This document shows, piece by piece, positions 37,245 through 48,500 of a stretch of 64,000 nt of DNA. The number at the start of each line of letters is the position of its first letter. Position 1 is the first letter of the stretch. The stretch is taken from the NCBI GenBank assembly GCA_028023455.1, contig JAQFVV010012420.1, positions 4,274,001 to 4,338,000 of the forward strand, read 5' to 3'. Made by a program: the position numbers and the translations under genes. Below the pieces are notes generated by a model. The model had not been told where the DNA came from. It was given only the letters and a program-made list of their open reading frames with translations, and ran no database searches. This stretch comes from Epiperipatus broadwayi. Its lineage: Eukaryota; Onychophora; Udeonychophora; Euonychophora; Peripatidae.

Positions 37245-39422
37245 TATAATGATCCAGAGAATAGGAGACTTAACGTATCTACACTATAGGGCGCCACTAG
37301 GCATTTGAACCTAGAAAATTTATATAGTAGGCAGATACGTAAGTTTAAAAAAAAATTATTTTATATTTTGATTCCGGTTATTAGTCCATTGTCACTAGCT
37401 CAGTGGAATAGCAGAGATTTATATTTTATAATAAATTCTTATCTAAGAATATATAAAAAAAGAATAAAATGAGCCACTGCCAGTAATTATACTCTCTAAC
37501 ATTTATTTATGCACATATATAATATTTAAAATTATTTTAGTATTAGTTTTACATTTTAAAAGTTAACTTACATTTTTACATTTTAATTTACATTTTAATT
37601 TTTATAAATTTACATTTTAATTTTTATAAGTTCGCACAGATGGGTTTATAAAAGTTTGTTTTATAATGTTGAGTATAGATCGGTTACATAGATTACACGA
37701 TTAAAAACATTTCAAAATAAACATAAATGATCAAAATATAAAATCATTTGGTGGAATTGCAGAGGGACATTTATAAGAAACCCAATGGCATTCATCATAA
37801 GATGCCGTATTGACACCAATAACTTAAAAGACATCCGAATAAATACATTTTAGATACTCACCATAAGGTATCATTATTTACTGAATGTCTATATATTTTG
37901 ATCAAATATGAAAACCAAAAACATAATTAACTGATAATGAATCCATGCAAGCATCTATATCCAACTTAAATTTAATGCATTTTTATTTAGAGTGTCAAGT
38001 ATGAATAGATTACATAGATTGCATTTGAAGAGAAAATATTTTATCCCTTATTTAACCTTAGGCCAAAGGTTTGCAGTCAAACCAACATCAATCCATCTGA
38101 CATATCGATGCATTCAATGTAACATGAATACGGCAGCAGAAAATAGGTTAAGAGAAAAAATTGCCTCTCATCAGATAGGAATACTACATCTATCTGATAA
38201 TAAGAACAATAAAAAAAACTCCATAGGAAAGGACTGTGGTCATTTTTGCCGACTTATGAACGCATTCCATAGGCAAAAGAAAGTGTGCGGCGTATAAAGC
38301 GATTCTGCCCATAGCAAATCTCGTACTACATCTACTAATTACACCAATATATACAATCCATTGACCTAATTTAACTATGAAATAAATAACCTAAGATTAC
38401 CCTCCCCTAATATAACTTTACAAATCTATATAGCCATTCATGCCCGACTTAAGTTTAACATTTATATAATTTAATTTTACGAAAAACAGAAATCATAATA
38501 AAAAACTTAAAAGAACAAAAAAATAAATGGAAATGATTTTACAAAAGAAATACTTCAAATTAAAATTACTTATTAATAAATAAAGTTGGTCAGATAGGAT
38601 TCTATTGCAATTATTTTAAATATGGAGTGTTTTTAATTTAATGTTCATGAATTATCTAAAGTTCTTATGGTTTTAAAAGGTCCATGATTTGTAGTTGTTT
38701 GTAATTTTGAATGGGAATTCCCACGCCATCCTGAAGATATTGGTATCCAGTTAGCCATTGTTTTTTATTTATCCGGAGGGCTTTTACTTTAGCTGGTCCT
38801 TAGTGTAAAAAATGATCGGTCATTTCTCTTTCTTTCTTAGCAGAACTGAAGGGATTGAAGAGTGCGTCTTTTCAATCCCTTCTCCTTCAACTCCGCACTA
38901 ACACATCTCCATCCTCTCTTAATAATAATTCCCCTTTTTTATTTCCAAACCTTTCCTTTTATATTAATTTTGTGGATTAACTCAACATTACATCATGATG
39001 ACAAAGACCCTTTCATTGAGGTCTGATTCCTAAGGGATTTCTTTTTATTTGCTATTAGTTTCTATTGTTTTCCTATCTGACCATTGCTTATACATTTAAA
39101 TGCCCAAGGGCTAGTTCACTTTGACTAATTAAAATAATCATTTCCATTTTTCAATAACATTAATTAATTTGTTTTCCAAACTTAAATATATACTTTTATC
39201 TCCAAAACTTTTTAAGTTTTTGCTTTTAAAATACTTTTTCTATCTTTAATAAAGTTTTTTTTTAATAATTTTTTTTTATCTGTGCGATTTTATATATATA
39301 TGAGTTTAGATGATTTTTAATTTTCAATATTTATGTCTTTAAAAAAAAAGAAGTTTTTAAATGCGAACTTTTCAATGTCTCAATTTTTAAAAAATAATGT
39401 AATGGCGTATGTGCCCATTACT
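37245..39422 (-). mobile_element. Solo LTR, LTR-C family copy 2
   Basis: Read on the minus strand this is a diverged copy of 21921-24016: it begins AGTAATGGGCACATACGCC (the initial T of TG mutated to A), and ends TCATTATA. It carries the same internal duplication and the same GGCGCC word near the 3' end (about 37290). An open frame at 37992-38297 lies inside but is not kept in the sister copies. Left flank: a (TA)n tract; right flank: the 10-bp AT tract shared with copy 3. Confidence 0.7.
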
Positions 39423-39432
39423 ATATATATAT

Positions 39433-41337
39433 TGTAACAGGCACACATGCTGTTACATGCCAATAAATAAAATTAGAATTTAAAAATAAAAAGTTCACAA
39501 ATAAAAATTTGTTTTTAAAAATTAAAAATTGAATATTAAAACTCATTTAAACTTTATATATATAAAATCGCACAGATGAAAATTTATTAAAAAAAAACTT
39601 TATTAAAGAAAAAAAAGTATTTTAAAACTAAATTTTCAGAAAAAAAACTTAAAGATAAAATTTTATTTTTAAGAATGTATATAATTTAATTAATGGTATT
39701 GTGTAAAATGGAAATGATTATTTTCAATTAGTTATAGTAAACTAGCCGTTGGGCATCTCAAAATTTATAAGCAAAGGTCAGATAGGAGAGAAAAAACAAT
39801 AGAAACAGGATAGCCAATAAAAGGTCCCTCAGGAAACTGACCTCAATGAAAGGATCATCATCATCATGATGTAATGTTGAGTTAATCCACAAAATTACTA
39901 TAAAAAAATGGAAATAAAACATTAGAGTGTGCTATATGTGTTAGTGCAGGGAGAGTTGAAGGAGAAGGGATTGAAAAGATGTACTTTTCAATCCCTTCAG
40001 TTGTTCTAAAAAAAGAAATGAAACACTGTTGTCCCATATTGTGGACTATAGGACATCAAGACCTGGCAATAAAATACCAGCTACAATAAAGGACCAATGG
40101 CTAACTGCATACCAATCTCCTCAGGACATCATGGGAATTAGCATCTTCCAAATTACAAGCAATTAGAAAATATGGACTTTTTAAAACAGTAAAAACTCTA
40201 TAACTAATGAATGTTAATTCTAAAAAAAAACTTTTCCAGTATTTAAAACCATAAGAACTTTAGATAATTTGTGATCATTAAGTATAAAACTTTCACAGTA
40301 TTTAAATTATAGCAATAGAAATTCCTATCTGATCAAACTAAATCAATTTCTTAATAATTATTTTTATTTGTTTATTATGATTTTTTTCTGTTAAGCTAAA
40401 CTTTTAATTAAATCATGTTAAATTTAAGGCAGACATGAATGGCTGCATTGATTCATAAAGTTATGTTAGTTTGAGGGAGGGTAAATCTTAGATTATTTGT
40501 TTTGTAGTTAAATTGGGTTAATCGATTGGATATATTGGTGTAATTAGTAAATGTAGTATGAAGATCCGCTACATGCAGGATTACATTATATGCCAGACTT
40601 GGGAAAAATATGGACCATCGAAGACAGATCATCCCTTTAACCTATGGAATGGGATTTAAGTCAGCAAAAAGGACTACAATCCCTTCCTATGGAGTTTTTT
40701 ATTGTTCTTCTCACCAGATAGATATAACATTCCTGTATTGGACAAGAGACAATTTCTTCTCTATAACCATGCTGTTCAGATGTGCATTCTTGACAGTATG
40801 GTATTGTGCTGTCGTATTGATACTGCATTGAATATATCAATATATCAGATAGATTGGCATTGGTTTGACCATGAACTTTTGGTCTAAGGTTAAATAAGGG
40901 ATAGAATATTTTCTTTTCAAATGCAATCTATGTAGTCTATCCATACTCAACACTAATAAAATATTAAATTCATCTGTGTGAACTTCCAAAATAAAAAGTT
41001 AAATTGTAAATTAAAATCTCTAAGTAAAGTTACACTAAAATAAATAATTATAAATTTTATATATGTTTAATAAATGTTTGTGTGTGTTATTACTGGCAGT
41101 GGCTTCTTTTATTTTTTTAATATTGAAAATATATTTTAATAAGAATTTATATTTTATAAATCTCTGCGTCTCCATGAGCTAGTGACATGGGCTGATGGTT
41201 GGAATAAAACATATATGTAAAAAATTAATCTTAACAGCACATATCTGCCTACTATATAAATTTTCCAGGTTCCAATACCCTGGTGGCGCCCTGTACAGCA
41301 GATACATAAGACTCAATTATTCACCCCAACCATTATA
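39433..41337 (+). mobile_element. Solo LTR, LTR-C family copy 3
   Basis: It begins TGTAACAGGCACACATGC and ends CCATTATA, again between (TA)n tracts. The length is 1905 bp, shorter than copies 1 and 2 because it lacks one unit of the internal ~330 bp duplication (only one AATTTAAGG-type word, near 40424). It is arranged head to head with copy 2, separated by ten bases of AT repeat (39423-39432), so that 37245-41337 forms a 4 kb inverted repeat. Confidence 0.7.
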
Positions 41338-42119
41338 TTATATATATAAGACAATATTAGTTTAAATCATTTATTTAAAAAATGACATTTAAGATCTATA
41401 ATTTAAAAGTACAAATAAATAATTTTTGCTTGAATTAAAAATCTAAAAATAAGGAACTGATTCATAAACTCCAAAAGTATTTGTAGATGGAAAAAATTTG
41501 CTGAACTATTTTTTTTAAAGATGTTTATAATTAAACAAACAGTAACCTGTCAAAGATTGATATTTTTTTTGAAAAAAAAAGAGAAGAAAATAAAATAAGT
41601 GTGAAATTTTATATCTACTTTCAACATGGAATTAATTGTGAAAAATATATTTTTAATAATTTTATTGTTTTGATAAATTAAAATATTATATGATATAAAT
41701 GTCAGTGTCCATATACATTTTCATGCACATACACATATATGCTAAATAGGACATTAATTATATATTGTAAAAATGAATTTCATTTACAGGTTTATGAGAA
41801 TTCAAATATGTTAATAAATTATTATACCATACATCTGTGTGCTGATATCTATATGTTTTATGTAAACTCATTATGAGATATTTGTATCATTAAAATATGT
41901 TAACTTATTTTTTTATTATTATATGACAATTTCCATACTTTACTGCAGGGGTGTGTGCTGATATCAATGTATATCAGATAGACACATATGTTAAAATTAA
42001 TACTTTTCATTATTATATGTCAAATCAAATATGTTCATAAATTACACCATGTTTGTGCACTGATATATAGATGTTTTATGTAAACCTATTTGATCATATA
42101 TGTAAATCACAATGTGCTA
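41338..42119. other. AT-rich spacer with a loose tandem duplication
   Basis: Words around ACATCTGTGTGCTGATATC, GATGTTTTATGTAAAC and ATATGTTAA recur two or three times between 41800 and 42100 (for example at about 41829, 41950 and 42055), which suggests an old tandem duplication. No coding sequence is seen. Confidence 0.4.
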
Positions 42120-42950
42120 TATTTTTTTATCTAAGCAATTAATGAAATCAATAGACTAATCAATTCCTATCTTGACACCCAATAATTTATCCAAATACCT
42201 CCTACTCACCACCCAGTAAACGGAAGCTTAATGAGAAAATGCTAAGCATGATATCAAAATATATTCCACTATCTCAAAATATTTTTGACACCAAAATCAA
42301 TTATAGGCAAACTTACCATCTTATAAACAAAACAGAATAAAGCAATATACCTAATACCATTCTCACTTTCACAAATGAACAAATAATATGAAAGTTTAAA
42401 CACTGGAACCTTGAACCAACATACTTTGATTTCTTAATAAAAATCAACTTAGAAGTTCTTTCCACTAATTCATTTACTGCAAGGATGATGCTACATATAG
42501 ACTTGAATGTTTTTTCTTCACTATGCCATAGGGGAGAAGAAACTCTAAACCACTTTCTACTACAATGCCCTGAATTAAACACATACAGAAACCTTATTTC
42601 AACTTTAACTACATCCCACAATTCATTTTTAAAACATTGATTGACAATATAAGAAGAGATCTATTCCCAAACATCAGGCTTACTATTTTTTTTAATGTTT
42701 ATCCTCTAGTTTCTAAGATATCACTTTTGTTTCAATCCAATATCCTGAAAATGCAACTATCTTTTTCTTAACAAACTGGAAAAAATCAGAATCAGAGATT
42801 ATGCCCTAGCCCCCTTAGATATTTATGCAGCCACTTTGGGTCTAATTTTTTTACCTCCAATGCCATAAGTTAATATTTATTCCAATGCACTATAAATATG
42901 GATAATAATCTTTCCTTTTAAATGTTATGCTGTAATTTTTTTTTTTTTTT
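42120..42950 (+). mobile_element. 5'-truncated fragment of the L1/Tx1-like LINE
   Basis: Plus-strand translation of 42400-42620 gives the C-terminal zinc-finger region of the LINE ORF2 seen at 51260-51450 (KINLEVL, then LCHRGEETLNHFLLQC). Near 42810-42840 there is DIYAAT, matching the extreme C-terminus at 51690. The upstream part 42150-42330 corresponds to the segment before it. The copy is inactive and lacks the polymerase domain. It ends in T-rich sequence near 42930-42950. Confidence 0.75.
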
Positions 42951-43178
42951 TGCTTTTAGCATGATAAATGAAATTAGTTTTATATGCAATTATTATATCT
43001 CAATTTGATTTTTATACTCATATGATAATATCAGTAACCATATATATATATAATTAACAATGTATATATCTTTAAATTATACTTCATTATGATTTGTAAA
43101 AATATATTTGTTATTATTTGAAATTTGCCTAATAATAACCAATATAATCATATTTAAAAGCTAATACAATATGTTTTA

Positions 43179-43310
43179 AAAGTAGTAGCAATAGTAGTAG
43201 CAGCAGTAGTAGTAGCAGTAGCAGAAGTAACAATAATAGCAGTAGTAGCAGTTGTAGCAGTACTACTACTAGTAGTAGTAGTAGAAATAGTAGTAGCAGT
43301 AGTAGTAATG
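43179..43310 (+). repeat. Interrupted (AGT/AGC)n microsatellite
   Basis: Trinucleotide units AGT, AGC, AAT and AAC are mixed over about 130 bp, with a short inversion of phase (ACTACTACT) near 43263. The minus-strand Thr/Ser-rich frame over it is an artefact. The many interruptions contrast with the pure arrays at 18.7 and 52.1 kb and imply an older tract. Confidence 0.9.
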
Positions 43311-43557
43311 TTATAAAAGCAGAAATTAATTATTTCAGGCATATATAATCTATTACTTTATTTGGTATGCTGTATTCACATTCAGTTTTATTGAAACATA
43401 ATACATATGTATTATCATAAAGAATTTTTAGTTCATTCATTTCGTGCAAATAAATTTTATTAAATTGTTAAATTCTCTTTTATGTTTTATTCACTTATTT
43501 TAAAACATAAATAATTATAAATATTTCAAATTTATTAAGCGCAAACAGATAACATTG

Positions 43558-44096
43558 TAATAACGTGAACGCTAAAATCTTCAACAGATACACATTAAAC
43601 ATGCTTACATGACAGCCAATCAGATATAATAATGACAGCACATGGACCTCTCAATTCTCAAACACAAGTCAGAACTATAAGAAAAAGATGGGACCCACCT
43701 TTTTCTATGCCTCAATTTATATATAAGTAAGCCAGACTGAAGTATTTGGAACTAAGAGTGTGAAGCTTAAAGACCTTCAAACACAAGTCAGAATTATAAG
43801 AAAAAGATGGGACCCACCTTCTTCTATGCCTCAATTTATATATAAATAAGCCAGACTCAAGCATTTTGAACTAAGAGTGTGAAGGTATTTAAGCTTCACA
43901 CTCTTAGTTCAAAATGCTTAAGTTTGCCTTATTTATATATAAATTGAGGCATAGAAGAAGGTGGGTTTTATCTTTTTCTTATAGTTCTGATTCTCAATTG
44001 AGAGATCCATGTGCTGTCATTATTATATCTGATTGGCTGTCACATAAGCATGTTTAAAGCGTATCTGTTGAAGGTTTTAGCTTTCACATTATTAAC
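43558..44096. mobile_element. Foldback MITE with an internal arm duplication
   Basis: The whole element is a hairpin. The outer arm 43558-43660 pairs with about 43990-44096, and the inner arm 43780-43884 pairs with 43893-43990 around an 8-bp loop. The left side contains a second copy of the inner arm (about 43661-43779, period 119 bp) that has no partner on the right. Arms share CTTCAACAGATAC, GACAGCCAATCAGATATA and GATGGGACCCACC words. There is no coding capacity. A long-TIR MITE is the natural class, but the target duplication and superfamily are not clear. Confidence 0.75.
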
Positions 44097-44475
44097 ATAA
44101 ATAATGTTTAATTTTGAGCTTTTCCCATAGAATTCCTTTTATTTTTATATAAGCTAATATCAAAATTAAACCGATCTTTGTGTTTCCTCATATCATAGTT
44201 TTATTTAGTTATATTGAAAATATATATATTAAAAATTCTATAACTTAGTGGAATAAACCATAGGTAAAATAATATATAAGTAATTCTGTGAAGAATTCAT
44301 TTAATAAAGCAGTTTTTCATGGATTTACTTTCTTTCAAATCCACAAATAGATAAATTGATCTTTCGTAAAGAGTTGATGAAGTTTGTTCAAAATAATATT
44401 TGATGCTTTAAACTTTTAGTAACTGATAAATGAACATTAATTCAACTGCTCGATTCATGTAAACATGAGGAAATT

Positions 44476-44483
44476 TGACGTCA
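44476..44483. promoter_or_regulatory. Palindromic CRE-like site TGACGTCA
   Basis: A perfect CREB/ATF-type octamer, rare by chance in this CpG-poor sequence, lies about 400 bp upstream of the candidate start codon at 44884. An ATTGGCT word (inverted CCAAT box) follows near 44653. Whether it regulates anything is inference. Confidence 0.3.
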
Positions 44484-44883
44484 CTCTAAATCAGTTGCCT
44501 TTTACTACGTATGAGAATTTGCACTCATTGTAAACAAGAAAAAAAGTTCTGTAAAATGCTGCCCTCTCTTGAATTATTTTACAAGTAAAAAAATCAATAA
44601 AAATGACCAAATATGTCAAACAAAACCAAAGCACCGCCTTCTCTTCTTTCTTATTGGCTGTTTAAATTTTGACAACAAAGAAAATGGCTGCCAAAAAGTA
44701 AAAAGTTACGATCAGTTTTTGTTTTATTTCGAAAATGATAAACGAATGTTTTAGATCATTTTACCAGTATTTTTTGATGAATTATAAATTATTTTAATAA
44801 AATAGTGCTAAAAAAAATTATTTTAGAAAAATAGTTAAGATTTTAGCAAGAATTATTTATTTATTGCAAAGTGGGAAGAAATC

Positions 44884-45039
44884 ATGACATCAAATCTTTT
44901 GGGTTGGCGATTGATATTCCTTTTAATTTCAGCTGGTATCGAATATTTTTCAAATCATAAATCAAAATTTATTTTTGAAAAAACTTTCGTTCACTTTTAT
45001 AATCTGACAAAATACTTTTTACAAACGAAACTAAAGTGA
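44884..45039 (+). other. Candidate first exon with signal-peptide-like start
   Basis: ATG at 44884 opens a 51-codon frame ending in TGA at 45037-45039. The first 18 residues (MTSNLLGWRLIFLLISAG) look like a signal peptide or signal anchor: a short polar start, Arg, then a hydrophobic run. A GT (GCTG/GTATCG) at 44935 could be a donor directly after the hydrophobic run, making this a first coding exon whose partner was not found. CRE-like and CCAAT-like words lie upstream. In such AT-rich DNA a hydrophobic frame of this size can arise by chance, so this is tentative. Confidence 0.25.
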
Positions 45040-46086
45040 ATATAATATTAAAAGGTGAATATATTTTGACAATTGACTTTATCTTCAGTTTGTAAATTGG
45101 CCAATTAAAAGTTTTGATTTTTATCTCACACGGTCAAATAATATAATCCACGGTTAAAAGATTAATAGTTTATTTAAGGAAGTTTTATAAAAGTTTATAG
45201 ATATAATAAACATGAGCAAACTACAATAATTACAGAAATGTCATATTATTTTTTATATATAAATTAATAGTTAAGCATGGGATATATATATATATATAAT
45301 TACACAGAAGGAAATTAATCTTCAAATCTGCACTGTTTGTTTAAGTGTATAAATGTATATGCAAGTCTGACTTTCCTTCTAAGTTATTACATATTACTTT
45401 ATGCATTTTGATGAAATATATTTGACTTAATAGATAAAATGTTATGAAAAGTAAAATAAGATAATGACCATGCTTTTACCAATATTTCTTATTAGCATTA
45501 ATACACATTTTTTTGATAATCAAAATAGAATTGCATAACAGACATACACACATACTACTTCAGTATACATAAATATTGTCGTTTTATTTTTAGATGTGAA
45601 ATATTATTTTATTATCACTCAGCTATAACAACTAGCACATTTTGTTTTTATATTCCAAATTATAATTTATATATGAATATATTAAATAATTTATATTTTA
45701 ATACGTTTTACATATAAAGACATGCAAAATGATTAAATATTTCAACTGAATTAATGGACCACTATCAGTGTAAAAAAAAAAATTCTTTTATAAATAATAA
45801 TAATAATAAAAAAATACAATTCATATATTTAAGAATGTGTATAGTAGTTTTAAATTATTATGTTTATACCATTCTTTAATCATTTGTGATTTTTTGATTA
45901 AAAAATAGTATTAAAAAAAATTAAATATATATAAAAGTTTGGAAATTACTTTAGAAGAGTAATAAATATATATTTATAGAAATAAAACTAAAACAGTTTA
46001 AAATATCTTAAAAAATCACTGGAAAAAAATCAAATAAAAATGTCATTATTATATGCTATGAATAAAAACATAAACATAAAACATAC
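45040..46086. other. AT-rich intron-like stretch
   Basis: A (TA)n tract of about 20 bp lies at 45281-45299. No coding or repeat family is recognised. Confidence 0.35.
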
Positions 46087-46173
46087 CACAGAAGACATAT
46101 AGACATTCAGTTGTTTTTTGTTTCACAACATTATCTTCATCTTGCAGAAGTTCACGTAAGCTGACCACTATTC
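46087..46173 (-). CDS. RSPH14: RSPH14-like exon (upstream of the two found)
   Basis: An 87-bp minus-strand exon with acceptor TTACATAG and donor CTGTG/GTATGT, both good consensus sites. It reads as two bases, 28 codons and one base, and the trailing G joins the GA of exon 34564-34698 to make Gly. The peptide includes IVVSLRELLQDEDNVVKQKT and TECLYVF, a classic armadillo-like repeat (L-L-x-D-x-D-x-x-V-[KR]-x-x-[TA]-[TA]-E). It corresponds in my recollection to the N-terminal part of RSPH14 just before the other exon. The preceding exon (which must end in a lone G) and the following ones were not found with confidence and may lie outside the window. Confidence 0.65.
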
Positions 46174-46539
46174 CTATGTAATATATATATAATTTTATGT
46201 TCAAAAACACATTTTTTATTCATAAAAATATACTATAAAAAAAATTAGTAAAGAATTTTAACTGAAAAATGACACTGTAATACATTAAATATGTATTGAG
46301 TCAAATTGACATATTATGTTTATATGAAGACATCCTTAGCTAAAGTATTATATAGCAAAAATTAAAATAGTAAGTTTAGATTAGCAGAAGTAAAATTTGT
46401 TAAAGTTTTGATAAAGATTGAAAGCCTGCTTAGCAATTTCTCCAAGTTTGTCTTATTTATAATTAATTGTTCATATACTTTTGCAAAATATTATACATGT
46501 ACATAATTCAAATAAAATATCCATTATTTAATAAATATT
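46174..46539. other. AT-rich spacer before the LINE
   Basis: It contains a (TA)n tract at 46180-46190, adjacent to the exon acceptor, and nothing else recognised. AATAAATATT at 46530-46539 recurs after the LINE tail. Confidence 0.35.
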
Positions 46540-46746
46540 GTAATAATAATAAAAAATGGAACAACCCGATTAACGTTGTTACCTAAAAGTTTTGGAAGAC
46601 AAAAGGAATTCAACTAAATCTTTAAAGTAAAAAGTTTCCTCAATCTAGATAACAATCGTAAATGTTTTTGAAGTGCTTTTAAAATAAAAAAGGTAAGAAA
46701 TTCATCGTTTTTTTAAATTATATTTAATCAACATCAAAAGATAAAC

Positions 46747-48438
46747 ATGGCGTCAAAATTTAAAATTGACGCGTCAAATAGCTCAAAAACGCTCAACCCA
46801 ATGGAAAATATAATATTGAAGCAAAAAACCTACGCAAATGCTACAAAATCTAATATACAACACCAAGATAATAAACAAAATACCAATTTAAGTCAATCTA
46901 GATTTAGAAAAGTAAATCAAACCGACATAAACGATATATATATATCGGTGATGAATTTGAGCTAGAACCATCAATGATCAACTGGACGAATGAAGAAATA
47001 AAAGATATTAATTCTAGATTTAATAATACCATACCCCCAAAATTATTTAATAGTTTTAAAAAAAATTTTTCTGACAAGTCGTTAATACTAGCAGTTACAG
47101 ACAAAAATTTATCCCTCTATAAATTTCCAAGAGAACTCCTATTTAAGGAATTAACAACACAAGTATTATGGGAGAGCATCATGACTATTGGAGAACATCC
47201 CAACTCCAGATATTTAGCTATAGAATTTTACAACAAAAATCAATGTGAAGCATTTCAAATAAAAGTCCAGAAATTAGAAAGTTATGCTTTAGTGGTGGTT
47301 GACAAAAATATACAAAACTACTACACAGGCATTTTGAAAAATACATATTTTGGATATAGCATACAAGATTTTACCAAACTAATTCACCCTTATGGTCAGG
47401 CAATCTATATCAAGCCTATCTACTGTAATGATACTCCAATCCCTATACATACCAACAGCTTCTATTTCAAAATCAAACTAAAAGAAAACATCAATCCTGA
47501 AGAAATCCCCAACCAGATTATTGATCAAGAAGCAGTCCTCACACTTCAAATAAAAGGACTCAGGCCAAAGTGCTATGCATGTGGAGAAAGAGGTCATCTG
47601 GCAGGAGACTGCCACACAAGGAAAGACCACAGGAGTGACCAGCAAACAAAGGAAATCCCAGAACAAAACCAAGCAACTCAAAACCAAATAATAAATAATG
47701 CAGAAAGCAGCAAGATACATACAAGTCTTCAACAACAAGAAAATCAGGAAAAACAAAGTATCTTAACAATACAAGATAAGAATGAACCATTAAACTTGAC
47801 AATGGAAAAGATTAATAAAAATGAAGAGTGGAAAAACAGCACAACAAAACTCATCAATAGCAATCAATCACAAGAAAAAATTTGAAAATCAAAATATAAT
47901 CACAAGAGAAAATATAAAACTGAAAAGCACCCAAAGTAAAATAAAAGATCAAACAAATAAGGATCTGCAAATAAACAGTGAAGAACAAATAAAGGAATAT
48001 GAAAATATCACAGATGTAGAATCTCAGATGGAAGAAGATGATTCTACACACAAAAATGAAAACATCAACAATTATTCCAACTTACCACTAAAACCAACAA
48101 TTAGAAATAATACAGCCACAGAAATCTTAGAAAAAATAACACTAGATATACCACAAAACATAGTAATAGAAAAAGAGCAAAAAAGAAAGCCAGGCCGGCC
48201 ACCAAAAAAAAAAATATAAAAAAATTAAAGTAAGATCAGAAAAGATGTAATCACCAACTCTGAGCGTACATATCAGACTACTGAAACCTCTGATGAAGAT
48301 ACTAATCAAGACTATGAAGATGAATCAGAAGCACAGCCCAATACAAAAACTAGTAAAAAAATACTAACTGATCAAAGCCACATTACCACTAAAAATAACA
48401 TAATTGAATTAGACACTCAACAAAATTCAAAACAATAA
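46747..48438 (+). pseudogene. LINE ORF1: nucleic-acid-binding protein, frameshifted
   Basis: The frame starts at ATG 46747 (MASKFKID), with many polar residues. It is broken at a (TA)n run near 46935-46945, where a 2-bp change shifts the frame. The main block follows at 46974-47885; the residues just before its Met are also open, so that Met is not the original start. It includes an RRM-like region (about 47200-47500) and a zinc knuckle C-x2-C-x4-H-x4-C (CYACGERGHLAGDC, about 47570-47611). A second shift, at the A-run near 47871-47881, leads to a highly charged tail with an AT-hook-like KRKPGRPPKKK at about 48184-48216. After another break a Glu/Asp-rich segment runs to TAA at 48436-48438. 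The product would coat LINE RNA and chaperone nucleic acids; the AT-hook extension is unusual. Confidence 0.8.
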
Positions 48439-48500
48439 AAAGCCCACTTACTGATCAAAGGAAAATTACCAAAGAAAATATATATATATATATAATCAGA

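Noticed and set aside
37992-38297. 101-residue frame with several Cys and His
   Set aside because: It lies inside an LTR-C copy; the equivalent regions of the two sister copies are not open in this frame.
43154-43342. Minus-strand Thr/Ser-rich frame like a mucin
   Set aside because: It is a translation of the AGT/AGC microsatellite.
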